Source of the DNA: Dimorphilus gyrociliatus
Taxonomy: Eukaryota > Annelida > Polychaeta > Dinophilidae
NCBI GenBank assembly: GCA_904063045.1
Contig: CAJFCJ010000005.1
Span: 3,404,165-3,468,164, forward strand
Length of the DNA: 64,000 nucleotides
Direction: 5' to 3'
In this document: piece by piece, positions 40,006 through 52,096 of the stretch
How the letters are laid out: each line of letters starts with the position of its first letter
Numbering within the stretch: the stretch's first letter is position 1
Notes under the pieces: generated by a model
The model's input: only the letters and a program-made list of their open reading frames with translations
Database searches by the model: none
What the model was told of the DNA's origin: nothing
Made by a program: the position numbers and the translations under genes

Positions 40006-41883
40006 AGTCTCACTTTGTTTTCTCGTCTCTTTTAACTTGAACATCTTAATATATTCTGCATGTTTATTCATTCGGCGAGATGCCTTTCTCGACCACGTTC
40101 GTTTCATGATTACAAGGAATGATGATAGACATTCTTTTTTCTTTCCACCAAAATCGTTTAATCTGGTTGGTCATAAATATTCATAAGGAGGCTGTGATGG
40201 CTCAAAAGACCAAGTTAAATGAAAAAAAAAGTGCATGCGTTTCTCTCTGTTTTTTGAAGGTTAATAGCCAAGGTGCTAGTTCTAGGCCTCAAGCTGCATT
40301 AAGAATGTAATTGGTGACTAAATAGACCTTAAAAAAAAATTCAATCACGAAAAACAGGCCTATGAAAAATCTAAGATTTCCGTAACACAATTAAAGTCAA
40401 TAATTAAAAATGTTAGCATACTTAAAATTCATTGACAGATTGTATTTTAAAAGACTTGAGAAGAAATTTAATGTATTCTAAGCATCTTTTCAAAGTCTAT
40501 TTTAGCAGTTACCTAGACCCCTGGTTTGTCACCTAGACTGAAAACCAACAAGGCTCCATATTGATTTATCTGAAATCGTCTCAAAAGAATAATTACTTTA
40601 TTTTTCCAGAGAGAATAATAACCTGACCTTCACCTACTTTCACTTTTTTTTTTATTTAGCTTCTTCAACAATAAATACGGAAGTAATCGTTTGGATATAA
40701 TACGCAAAGTCTGCTCCGAATTGATATTATCATCCTCGCTCTCAATATTTTACTATTGAGCAAGTTGATATTCCAAAAGGAAGTATTAGAGATTCCTTTT
40801 ATTGTTATTAGACGCTTTTGGCCAATAGACTATTCCTTTTATCTACTTTACAAGCAATGACAATAACTGAAAAAGGATTGTTAAGAAACTTTTTATTACT
40901 ATTTATACAATTATTATTCTGCTTTTGGATACTTAGCTAAATGGATGAGAAATGTCTTCATAAAAAGAATGTTACAAGAAAGTCAATATAGAAGGAGATT
41001 GTCAAGAAATGGAAAAATAATTGAAAAAGATGATGTTGAAGTACTGAATTTGCATAATTCAAAAACTGTTGGTACTTTTTTTGGCTTGGATTAATTTTCT
41101 TCCAATTTTCCTTAATTTACTCTAAGAAGTCTTATAAGGGAAGAGTATAAGAGACGAAGAAGAGTGAAGAAAAAAGGAAGGGATAAAATGCAAGAGAAGA
41201 TAGCAAAGAGGCAACTCAACTAATATACTATAAATATTATGAATATATTACATAATTATTTCATTAATTAACGTCATAGCATGGTAATTATTTAAAAATT
41301 TTGCCCTTCTTTCCACCCTAATTCTTAATTTTGCAAAAAGATGGCGCCAACGACTATTTTGGGCGTAAAACATTTTTATTTTGTAGCAAAGCTCATACGG
41401 CCTAAGGCTTGTTTGCAGTCGCGTTATTTTTGCAGCAATTTTTTTACAGTCAGGTAATAGTAGCACACACGCGACGGAGAAAAGCAAATAAAATTGAGTC
41501 TATTTCTTTTTATAAATGATCTATTATTCATTATTATAATTAATATTATTAAACGTCATTCCATTTTTTCTTCATTCATTGTTTTCCAGTCATCCATTCC
41601 ATTTTTATATATATCCGACTGTCAAACGAGAAAGAGAACGAACGTAGTAGACGAGGCGAGCAATCCTATATAGACGCCGACTAACTAAGTTTGGCGAGCA
41701 AAGCCGTATTGACTGAGAAAGGTTTGCTCGAGTTGTTTGACTGTCTAGTTTATTCTACGCTTATCAATTCTCATTCAAGAGCTTCCTACCAGGTGTTCGG
41801 ATTGATTTCATCGTAGGCCATATGACGAATTCAGCGAACCGGACAATACTGCTATACTTCTATATCGATTAATATGATATACT
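40006..41883. other. Convergent intergenic region, ANKLE2 to aquaporin
   Basis: No convincing gene. A 68-codon open frame at about 40889-41094 (plus) has a basic middle part but no start in a good context, no splice partner and no known motif. It is recorded here as a doubtful small ORF. The 41620-41780 stretch is less AT-rich and lies just past the aquaporin stop. Confidence 0.5.
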
Positions 41884-44583
41884 TTATAATTTCAAGTCTT
41901 CCGATGTAGGCGTCGGTGTAAAAGCAATTTCCGTAGAAGCAGATGTACAACTTTGTATGTTTGCTGTTCTTTCGATGTCGTCCAGTCTTTTCTTTTTCAG
42001 TGTTCTCTTTATGTCATTATCATTAGCATCATGTGTATATTCATACGTAAAGGCTCCAATTATGCCGCCCAAGAGAGGTCCTACCCAATAAACCTAGTCA
42101 TATATGTGATAATAGTATAGAATAACTAAAAGTAGTAAAAGTAAATTAAATTTTCATCTTACCCAATGATCTGTCCAGGAATTGTTTATTAATGCTGGTC
42201 CTAATGATCTGGCAGGATTCATACCGGCTCCGGTGTAATTGTACTGTGAAAATAACAAGGTCAATGACAGTGGTTCATTAAACGCAAAATTAATGCTAGT
42301 CACTATTTGACGTCTATTCCCTTCCCCCTCCTACTCCTCTATATCCTTCTTTTTGACCAAATCTCCCCTCTTCCATATTCTTTGCCCGTTTCTATCAACT
42401 CAATTGTATTTTCTCTTTTTTTTTCAGTAGTCTTAGTCAAATTTCACATCAATAGGCCTACAATCTACTTTATAATGTTCTTCATTAGATGGTAATTGCG
42501 TGGCGTGACGCAGTCGGGCGACGCGGAAAGAAAAACAGAGAGAGTGTGGTGAGCGAGAGAGAGAAAAAAGAGCGTCGCTCACTCTACCGAAATCGAAATC
42601 GATGACGCTGAAGTATCTTTAACTAGTCGATCATGAAAAAAATCAACTCAATTTTCTTAATTTGGAAAAAAAACGATTGCTAAAAATGATTGGATTTTAA
42701 TGAAAGTATTAATGAAAGAGTAAAAAAAAAACAACAAAACAAAACATGCTACTCTTACATCAGCTTAATCAATGTCCGACACACATCCTTTCCAACCTAA
42801 CTCTCCCACCCTTTACGAATAGGCCTCCTTGCTCATCCTTTTGATATAATATTGGGCTGGAAAATATCAGTAATCACTATCAATTACCCACCGTCGTGTG
42901 TGCTTGACAAGCTTTTACGACTAGTATGATTCCTCTTTGCGACTCTATATATATCTATATATGACTCTGAGAAAATAGGGCAAAAGCTGGCGAAAAAGCG
43001 TTAGATGTCGTTATTCCAAGTGGAACATCTATTTTAATTAATACATGCTCTGTCTGGGATTTATTTAATAGGCCTATCCTGCAAGAATATCACCAAATAG
43101 TGTCTCATTCTAGCACTCATTCTTTCTCCCTCCATCCCTATCAGTTTAATCTGTCTAAATACTTTTCTGTCTTTCCGTCTCTCCTACTCTCTGTCCCCCA
43201 CTCTTTCTATCTTTCACTCTGAGTATATTGCGTTAAAACTATAATAAATTACTCTAAGTATTATATAAATATATATAAGAACGATTCGTCCTTGTAGGGG
43301 GAATTCGATTCTGTAGAAGTAAAATCATTATACAAAACGGTATTGGAATGCTTAAATAGGCGACGGCCTTATTTGCAAATCATAGATATTTGAAGACGCC
43401 GGCGTGAGGATGATATTTGCAATTCTAATCGCTTTAATATGGCAATTTGGCATCTTAACTTGCAGAAAAAAAAATCGACGAATTGTCGGTCATTGATCGA
43501 ACATGGGTGCTTATTTGAAATCGATGCCTAATGCGTTTTTTGTTTTCTCTTTAATACTTACGGCGAAAAGATGCGATAAACTCACTCCTAAGCCTATGCT
43601 CATGGGTTTTTGAGTTCTCGAGAAGACTGTTAAAACTAGAAGAAAGGTAGCTAAAAATTCAACTCCAAAGGCTTGGCCAAGACTAACTTCTTCTTGGACC
43701 CTGGTCACGCCTATAGGTTGAATAGAGCGAACTCTGGACGGCGTTATTCCGTAGAGAATTCCGGCACCGGCAATAGCGCCTATACATTGAGAGAGAGCAT
43801 AGACGAACGATCTAAGAATTGTGATGTTTCTTGTAACCAACATCGATACTGTAATAGCTGGATTCATATGAGCTCCGCTAACATGACCTACGCACTGTAG
43901 CATTCCAGTTGCTGACAAACCGAAGGCTATGGACATTTGAAGTTGCGACGTTGGTGTCTCCCTTGACCAAATTAATGATGCCCCACAACCTATTAGCACA
44001 TAAAAGAGGGTGGCTAGAAATTCACACCTGACAGCTTTCCAAAAGGCGAACGATGTCAACTCACTTTTCCAATCTGTACGTAAAGTATATTAATTAGGCC
44101 TAAGTAATAATTTTTTTTTTTAAAACTTTATACTGAATACACGTACTCCATATATATGTATCTAGTATTAGTATAAATAGATAAGCGTATATATTTACTT
44201 ATATAAACTACAAGTTTAATAACAACCTCTCGCTAAATATGACATGATCAAATAGTTAATTTAATATAGATATAATAATATATGGAACATGAACTATATG
44301 CTCCATAGTACTGTATATATGCTTTGCTTTATAAATTGTATATATTCTATGCTATATTTTATATACAAATGGTAATATATGAGAAAAATATATTGTTTTG
44401 TATCTCTTTTAATAACGACAAACCAGAATTGGAATATAAAGTCAATTTCTTCCGAGGGTTTTCCATGGGCATACTGACTCCACAATGTCGACAGCGTTTC
44501 CGTTTTCGACGCTTTTTGCGTCCAGCTAATTCGCAGACATCCAATTTCTCCAGTCTGCAGGTTTTATCGAGGCAAGCAGGCAT
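41884..44583 (-). CDS. AQP4-like classical aquaporin with polybasic N-terminus
   Basis: Four exons: 44424-44583, 43562-44073, 42163-42243 and 41884-42093 (320 residues). Six membrane helices are encoded, with both NPA boxes ([11 protein letters not shown] and [13 protein letters not shown]). The likely selectivity residues are those of water-specific AQPs: Phe in AFGLS, His in SHLFAV, Ala in TGAGM and Arg after the second [21 protein letters not shown] near the end is close to AQP4. The N-terminus is unusual: it is Cys-rich and carries [14 protein letters not shown]. The C-terminal tail is charged and ends DLKL. Intron 2 is long (1.3 kb). It moves water across the plasma membrane, inferred from family. 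Confidence 0.94.
42500..42620. promoter_or_regulatory. GC-rich patch in aquaporin intron 2
   Basis: A GC-rich island with repeated GACGC/GCGACG and a GAGA tract stands out from the AT-rich intron. It could be an enhancer or alternative promoter. Inference from composition only. Confidence 0.3.
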
Positions 44584-45537
44584 CTAATAATATCTTTCGT
44601 TTCTCCTCTTCTCCTTTCTTAATAGTCACGCAACTATATGCGTCTTTTCTCTATCTGTATAATTATCCTATCCTCTAGTTGTAAATAATTGAAAAGACGC
44701 CACTTCGAGTAAAACAGTTATCTTCTAAATATGAGAATAGACGGTTGTATGCGCTCATCCAAAGATAATCGAAGAAATCTATTGTTGTATTTTTGTTTGT
44801 CATATCCCGTACATTGTTCGATAAACGGAGAGGAAAACGACGTCGCGAACACGAACATACGTTCAAATTGAAGCAAGTAGCGATCAATGAATGGCGCGAA
44901 AAGCGTCGACGACGGTAGATGTTGCTGGCGTCTGATCACGTGATGCGGCGTCGACTGAGAGATACGTGGGACGGTGAGGTCACAAAGTTGACTGCAATAA
45001 AACACTATGGTTTTATCTTTCGGTGTATTTGAAATCTTATACAGGAGGAAAGAGAGATAGCTAAAGATAGAGGGAGAAAAATGAGTTGGATGAAAGAGAA
45101 CGGCTATGGGCAGATATAGTAAAAGACTGAACAGTAAGCTTAGGCATATTATAGTTAGTTTAAATAAATAATAATTATCACCGGGGCTATGTCAAGTGCT
45201 TGAATATTTTTTGGGTTATCACTGTAAACAATAGAGATTACACACTATCAGTTTTCCCGCAAAAATACGCACTAAATTTTTTTCACTCTACAATTGGTCA
45301 AGACCAAAAGTACTATTAATATCCGGTCACGTGATCACTATCCCGCCAAAACGTAGCGTTGGTGCACTTTTTCATTGTAAACCTAAATCCCGTTCATGCA
45401 AGGCTAAGTGGAGACGGCCAGAGCGGAAGCTGCAGCATATACAAACAGAGACCATCTTCTTTTATAAAACTCAGGATTTGTTTACATCATCGCTGACCGT
45501 CACTTGACCTATCAGGTGCTAATAGCTTCTCGTTGTA
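44584..45537. promoter_or_regulatory. Divergent region between aquaporin and an orphan gene
   Basis: Contains two TCACGTGA palindromic E-boxes (44936-44943 and 45327-45334) and E2F-like sites (45252-45264 and 45341-45351). A minus-strand open frame at 44718-45005 has no recognisable features and is not called a gene. Confidence 0.45.
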
Positions 45538-46152
45538 ATGGCTGGCTGGCAAATGCAGGCACAACTTACAGAAATGCTCTTAGATAGTATAACGTCAAAT
45601 AGAAGGCGATCCGCTAACCATAGTAAGTAAATGGACAATTAATCCTTTCTCTTCATCTAAATAACCGCTTTCGCTATAGGGCAGGCACTTAGAGATATAA
45701 TTATGGAACAACATTCTCCTGCTCCATATCGCCCGGCTCTTACTGAAATATCGACCTCCAGACATCATGTAGTAACGCATAGACCATCGAATTGGCATAA
45801 TATTATTCTTGATACCGAAAGAGCTAGCACAGTGTTAGCTGCGGATGAGGATATTATCCAACAGAGAACTCTGCTTGATCGTTCATTAAATTCGTCTATA
45901 GACGAACGAGCTGATGAGGCTTACGTAGCGGGATCGACTCAAACATCTAGACCAAGTACGCCAATCGTAGAGGAAGCAAACACTAGTTTTGAACAACTTG
46001 AAGTAAACAATAACTCACCATCGACAGCAAAAAGTAAAAAGAAGAAGCGACGGAGCTCTCTTTTGCGTCTAACGAAATCACCGTCACTACCAGTCAGATC
46101 ACCCAAAACAGCCGCTAAAGTTTCTAAGAGAAACGACAGAATTAGTTTGTAA
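45538..46152 (+). CDS. Orphan protein with basic Ser-rich C-terminus
   Basis: Two exons, 45538-45622 and 45680-46152, joined in phase (185 residues). The N-terminus is MAGWQMQAQLTEMLLDSITS, then NRRRSANHRQALRDIIMEQ. The middle is mixed with many Ser/Thr. The C-terminus is strongly basic (KSKKKKRRSSLLRLTKSPS, then LPVRSPKTAAKVSKR) with SP/TP-like proline-directed sites. There is no signal peptide or membrane helix. I do not recognise a family. The basic tail suggests nuclear location or binding to nucleic acid or microtubules. The E2F-type site 200 bp upstream would suit a cell-cycle gene, but this is speculative. Confidence 0.75.
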
Positions 46153-46659
46153 ACAAAAACAAAAACATTTTTTATACAACAAAATCAATTAAAACATTAC
46201 TGAAAAAACTTTTTTATACGTTTTTATACAATAATCTTTATTATTCATCTTATTGTCATGATTCATCATATATACATGCATATACATTGAAAAAAGAAAA
46301 AAAAACAGAAGAAGAGTGAAAGGGAAAAAGATATACATACAAAGTGAAAGTAAACAAAACAATGAAAAAATACGAAAGAAAGTCCGGTGAAAAAAGCTTT
46401 TAAATTAAATTTTTGTTGTTTCTTTTTGTTGAAAAAAAAATGATGCTTTTTTTTTTTTCTATTATCGTTTATCTTTTTTTATAGAAACGTTTTCTACAAT
46501 TTTTTGTCTGCATTTATTGAAGACTTGTACAAATGGAAAAAGCAATTACCTTGATCGTATATACCTGAATATATATACATATATATATGTTTTTTTTTTA
46601 ATATGTCATGACACAAGATATATACTACTTATACGTCTATGTATATATTTGTGATATAT

Positions 46660-46703
<44 letters not shown>

Positions 46704-46870
46704 AAATACAAGGAAAAAGTTATTAGTATGAGAATAAACATGTTTTTTACTTGAAATTTAGCATCTTTATCAGTGTTTTTGTATCCTAGTTAAGAAAAAA
46801 AATCGGTTTGGTTGGTTCAATACGAGAAAGAAGTTGTTCAGAAAAGAATCTTTCACAGGTTTAATAAACA
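46153..46870. other. Intergenic, simple-sequence rich
   Basis: A/T runs and an (AT)n tract at about 46670-46700. Contains the 3' flank of the orphan gene and the lipase promoter. No gene seen. Confidence 0.65.
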
Positions 46871-48172
46871 ATGTTTAAATACCATCTGATTCTAATCTTT
46901 GGTTTAATTGTGGGAAAAGGGTAAACTCTTTTGTTATCTATTCGATTTTTAATTACAAGTAAAAGATATTGTACGAAAATTTCTATTTTTAGCGTTTTTT
47001 GCGAGGATTATGAAATACGTTGTTGCGATGGATTAGGATGCTTTACGGATGAGCCACCTTTCGAGCATTTACCTGCTCCGTGGTGTCCTGATAGAGTACA
47101 TCCTCAATTTTTACTATATACCAGAAGAAATCCAGATTCGGCTCAAGCAATCGAAAGAGATTATATTCCGTAAGTTTTTATAACTCTTTCTTAGTGTCTC
47201 TTTTTACTCCTTTATACGCATTTTCCATTACCTAGTCCAATTTTCGATGGTAAACGGGAAAAAACCGTTTTTATCGTTCATGGTTATCTCAGTTCGGAGC
47301 ATAATAGTTGGGTAAAGCCACTAATAGACGGATTTTTAAGTAAAGGGGATTTTAACGTTATATTTGTTGACTGGTCCTCGGGTTCAATTGATCCAGGAAT
47401 AGATTATCCTTTGGCTGCTTCAAACACAAGAGTAACTGGGGCCGAGATAGCTTTAATAGCCAAGAAATTGCAGGATGAGAGAGACGTTGATCCGGATTCG
47501 TGTTATTGTGTCGGTCACAGCTTGGGAGCTCACGCTTGCGGATTTGCGGGTAAAAGGTCTGAGTTTGGTAGAATTACTGGTTTAGATCCTGCGGGGCCAT
47601 GGTGGATCGATAATGAGCCTGAAGCTAGATTGGATAAAGGCGACGCTACTCTAGTCGATTGTATTCACACACATGGGGATGGAGGACCAATTATTGATCT
47701 GGGCATTGGAAAAGTATTGTTTTTTTGTCTATTAGTTTGTTGTCTTATTAATTGAAGTTAAACTAATCCTTTACTAATATAGGCTATTGGCCATATTGAC
47801 TTTTTTCCCAACTTGGCTTCAATGCAACCAGGTTGTTTGACTAAAAAACAAGATATTCAAGACGCTATCACCTGCTCGCACCACAGAGCCATATGGTATT
47901 ACAAAGAATCTTTGACGAGCGATTGTAAATTCACAGCAGTGCCTTGCAAGAGTAAGGAGGATCAGCAAGAGGTACTACAGGCCTAATTTTTGTAATTAAA
48001 ATATCCTATACTCTACTAAAAATACGCCCCACGATTATCTTAACAGGGACTGTGTCGGCATTGTCAAGATCCAGATTGTAATTATATGGGTTTTAGAACT
48101 GAAGAATACGCTAATCGAACCGGTACATTCTGGTTAAGAACTGATTCCAAAGATCCTTATTGTGTTTATTAA
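46871..48172 (+). CDS. Secreted pancreatic-lipase-family enzyme without PLAT domain
   Basis: Five exons: 46871-46920, 46993-47169, 47236-47713, 47783-47971 and 48047-48172 (339 residues). Exon 1 is a signal peptide (MFKYHLILIFGLIVGKG). The lipase domain follows: CCDGLGCFTDEPPF, FLLYTRRNPDSAQ, VFIVHGYLSSEHNSW, NVIFVDWSSGS. The catalytic triad is visible: Ser in GHSLGAHACGF, Asp in GLDPAGPWW, His in CSHHRAIWYY. The lid between the two cysteines (CLTKKQDIQDAITC) has only 12 residues, against about 23 in pancreatic lipase. The protein ends after the lipase domain, with no C-terminal PLAT/C2. Short lid and missing PLAT are features of phospholipase A1-type members. Extracellular lipid hydrolysis is the expected role. 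Confidence 0.94.
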
Positions 48173-48269
48173 GGATCAGAATTATGCATATCAATACAGT
48201 TTTCTTGAAATTGACACTATTTAAGATAATTAAATAGGCAAAAATTAGTTTAATATTTCGCAACGACTG

Positions 48270-48277
48270 TCACGTGA
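48270..48277. promoter_or_regulatory. TCACGTGA E-box upstream of the DUF5054 gene
   Basis: A palindromic TCACGTGA lies 93 bp before the next start codon, the same motif as the two in the aquaporin/orphan promoter. MITF/TFE or USF-type bHLH-Zip binding is possible. Confidence 0.35.
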
Positions 48278-48369
48278 TATGTAGCGATCATGTGATTAGG
48301 CAACCTGACAATAATACGATTGAAGGCGTCTTAACTAGCTGGAGTCCCAATCAATTTTATTGTCCAATT

Positions 48370-51300
48370 ATGAGGCTCTTTTCCACCTTTTCTTACATCA
48401 TCGCGCTAGTAAGTAGAGGATTAATACCTAGTGAATGAACTTCACTTTTACTAGTCAGTCTCTTTCGTTGCTTTTGTATATCCTTAATCAAATAGAATAT
48501 TGAATACTTGAATTCTAGTTGTCAGTATTTTTGTTTTCTTTTGTCTCCTATAGGCTTTAGTCTATTCAAGCAAACACCAAACCGTTTATCGATTCGATCA
48601 AGCAAACTTTAAAAGACAGACGGACTTTGTCAAGAATGTCCATATAGTGTTTATGAACCATTTAGGTACCTCCTTTATTCTCATTATAATAATTATGCAA
48701 CAGATATAAAAACCGTCTAATTTGATTTTGTTTTTATTAAAAAAGACGTTGGATACAATGGAATCCCCAAAACAGGCTTTGTAAACAACGTCCTTAACGC
48801 CTATTTCACAGAATACTTTCCCAGAGCAGCTGAAATCGGCGAGGAATTACGACGGGGTGGTTATTTAGAGACGTTTACCTATACTACACATCCTTGGCTT
48901 GTTAGCATGTATGTAGATTGTCCCCCAAATTTGGTCCTATCCGGAATTCAATTGAAGGTTTACAATAACGTTATAGCTTTGTTAAAGAAACTTGTTAATT
49001 TAATTATTGTTGAAAAAGTGTCCAAACGCTACCGAGATCGAAAGGTTTAAGTGGGCCGTTGGGAACGGAACGATAAACTGGCATGCTGTGCCGATGAATT
49101 TCCAAGTCGAAAACGTCGGCCCTGAATTATTTAAGTTCGGTCTGAAATTGAGTCAAGATCTTGACAAAAGATTCGGCATTCGCAGGAAAGGAAGAGTAAT
49201 GAGTCAGAGAGACGTCCCTGGTTAAACAATTCTTCCTATCTAACAAATAATTAGCGTTTCTTTTCATTTATAATGCTAATCTAATTTTAGGCTTAACGCA
49301 AGCTGCAATTCCAATTTTAAGCAGTTTCGGAGTGAAAGGATTGTCGGTTGGTGTTAATCCTATGACACCTCCTCCAGACGTTCCTCAAATTTTTAATTGG
49401 AAGTTTAATAATCATTCAGTAATTGCAACTTGGCATAAAGGTATCAAGCATATTCATCTATAAGATTTTATACAGTTTTAATTTAACATTAAAATAAATG
49501 TATAGGCGGCTATCCTAATAACCCAGGACCTAATCCAGCAAATCCCGGAGGCTTATCTAGAGAAGATTGCGTAGTCATACCAAACTTTCCAGAGGCGTTG
49601 TGTTTTGCTTTCAGAACTGACAACAGCGGACCACCGATAAATATAATAGAAATATTGAACTACTATGAAATATTACGCGTTCAATTTCCGTCTGCTAACT
49701 TAAAAGCGTCAACATTTGAAGAATATTTCCAGCTAGTTCAGCCTATTGCAAATCGACTTCCTGTTGTGAATAAGGAAATAGGAGATGTTTGGATACAAGG
49801 AGTTCAATCCGACACTCGTAAAACACAATTATATCGTCATTTAACTAGAGCATTTGCAAAATGCCTCTCAGCTAGTAAGTAAATAATTCATACAAAAATA
49901 CACTAATTATGAACCAAGAAAGCAACTAAAGATCATAAATATCCTATAAACTTTTATTATACATATACTATATATAAATGTATATGAAATTCAACAGAAA
50001 AATGCGACTATACAGATCATAGATTTTACAATGCCAGTAGATTTCTGATAAAATTAGGGGAACACACCTGGGGCTTAAATTCTGTTTTTGATACGATCCA
50101 CTGGAGAAATGATCAATTTGAAGCAGTAAGAAAAGGTTTAATTTTCTACATTATTCTATTTATATTATTTTTCAGAATCTATCTTATTGACTTTCTTTTA
50201 AAAACATACAGAAAAGAAATCATTGATAGACGGTGAATTGAGTTGGATTGAACAAAAACAATTTGTTCAATTAACTATCGATGCCCTTGGTAATCATAGT
50301 TTAGCTGAGAAGATTAAGAATAATTGGCATGGAATGAGCGCCATTGTACCGGAATTAGAAAGTAAATATAACTAAATATTATAAGAGAAATATGACTATA
50401 ACGTTTCTTTTTTTATAGATTACAAGCAAATTCCCTTGACTAATAACGAATTCCATTGCAAAAACAACATTTCCTTCAAGGTTGAAGCCTATTTAATACC
50501 TTTCATCTTGTCAATTACAACAGCTCGTATAAAATCATTTCATATACACAGAAGATATAAATAAATAAATAAATGAATATATATATATCTATATATACAT
50601 CTATATATATTTATATATATATATATATGTAAATGTATAAAATATAGGTTTTTTATATAAAAAATGAGATTACTACAAACGGAAGTGAGCACGAGTGAGG
50701 GAAGGAAAAAGAGAATTAATTATTAGGTTTTTTTATATGTTAATTTTATCAAATGAGATTTAACGTTTTCAGATCGGCGAAGATGGTTCTATCTCATCAC
50801 TTAAGCGTTTTCAAGTAAATTTTCTAATTTAGTAATTAATTTATATAATTACGTAAATACTAATAATCTATTTTAAACAATAGAATGAATGGTCTAACGG
50901 TTTTGGACGTTTTTACTACGTCACCTACAATGAAACTGACTTTAACAATTTTGGTAAATTGTTTAATTACAACGGCAACAGTGCAGGTTATTCTAAACTC
51001 AATGTCACTAAAAATGCTAAACCTGAAAGCAGAGTTTGGGAAGTTAGCATGTCCGATCTATTTGTTAAAAGAGGTAATGAATTGATCTTATTTAATATGA
51101 CAATCTATTAATTCCAGTTAATTTATTAAGATAATCTCTGCGACGTCTATTCAAAAGTAATTCTTTTAAGCGAAAAAACATGGAATTATTACGGAGCGCC
51201 AAAGGAAATTTGGATTCATTACTTTCAAACAAACAAAGGTTTTCTTCTTTCTTTCTTATGTCCTTTCTATTCTCTTTTTTGTTTCTATTAAGCATTTAAG

Positions 51301-51938
51301 CGTCTATTATTTGAAAATAGATTTACTTTCTTCTGCTTGTAGGCCTACAAATAGAACTGCAACTCTTCGATAAAACGACAACAAGACTCCCGGAGGCTTT
51401 AATGTTTAGTTTTGAAGCGACTCCGAAGAATAATTACAAATATTTCCTGAGCAAAATGGGATCAATCGTCGACCCCTTAAACGTCGTTAAAAACGGAAGT
51501 CAATATCTACATGGTCCGTATCGGAAAAGATATTTCTCAGATATTCTATACTTGGATGAATATATTTTGTAAATATATATTCATCCATCTAAATACAGAA
51601 TATCTGAAATATGTGTATATTTATCTTTTACGTTTGTGCTATAAATATAGTTTTTCTCTGTTTTAATAGCTATCGACAAAGGTATCTATTATGCTGATGA
51701 GAGAAAACAATCAGGTCTACTTATTCGATCGTTGGATGTCTCCCTAGTTTGCATTGAAACACCTAGTCACAAGGCGTCCGTATTTGCTGCTCCTCTAAAC
51801 CCAATTGATGAAAAGATAACCAAAGTTGCCTTTAATATCTACAATAATATTTGGGATACAAACTACATTTTCTGGTATCCGTATGAAGACTCTGATGATG
51901 ATTTTAAATCAAGATATTCTATTGAGTTTCTACAATGA
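48370..51938 (+). CDS. Secreted DUF5054 protein (GH38-like putative glycosidase)
   Basis: Fourteen exons: 48370-48408, 48554-48665, 48746-48957, 49019-49220, 49291-49440, 49506-49874, 49998-50135, 50212-50361, 50419-50480, 50773-50814, 50884-51073, 51131-51238, 51343-51513, 51670-51938 (737 residues, phases consistent). The N-terminus is a signal peptide (MRLFSTFSYIIALALVYSS). The catalytic-like start HIVFMNHLDVGYNGIPKTGF, then VNNVLNAYFTEYFPRA, is typical of DUF5054 proteins and mirrors the metal-binding His-x-Asp of GH38 alpha-mannosidases. Further landmarks are INWHAVPMNFQVENVGPELF, MSQRDVPGLTQAAIP and GDVWIQGVQSD. Activity is unproven for the family as I know it. The acceptors of exons 3 and 4 are A-rich. 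The exon 7/8 boundary has an alternative in-frame choice. Confidence 0.88.
51532..51610 (+). repeat. Long imperfect hairpin in an intron of the DUF5054 gene
   Basis: Arms of about 36-39 nt, 51532-51567 and 51571-51610, complementary with a few mismatches and small bulges (matching blocks CAGATATTCT/AGAATATCTG and ATGAATATAT/ATATATTCAT). The loop is very short. It lies in the last intron. Confidence 0.7.
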
Positions 51939-52096
51939 TTAGATTAAATAAATACATAATTAAATATGTCATAAAATATATTTAAAACTCAATTAATTAA
52001 GTCAAATGTATTGATTATGATTTTATTTCTTTAAAAATTCTCTATCTTCTATAATTTTAATGAAAAGTAATAAAAAATTGGAAAGATACTTTCTAA

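Noticed and set aside
40889..41094. 68-codon plus-strand frame with a basic middle part
   Set aside because: No plausible start or splice partner and no recognised motif; left as a doubtful ORF in the intergenic note.
41248..41487. 79-codon minus-strand frame
   Set aside because: No family features or splice context; probably chance.
44718..45005. 95-codon minus-strand frame upstream of aquaporin
   Set aside because: Overlaps the promoter region; no domain and no in-phase connection to aquaporin exon 1.
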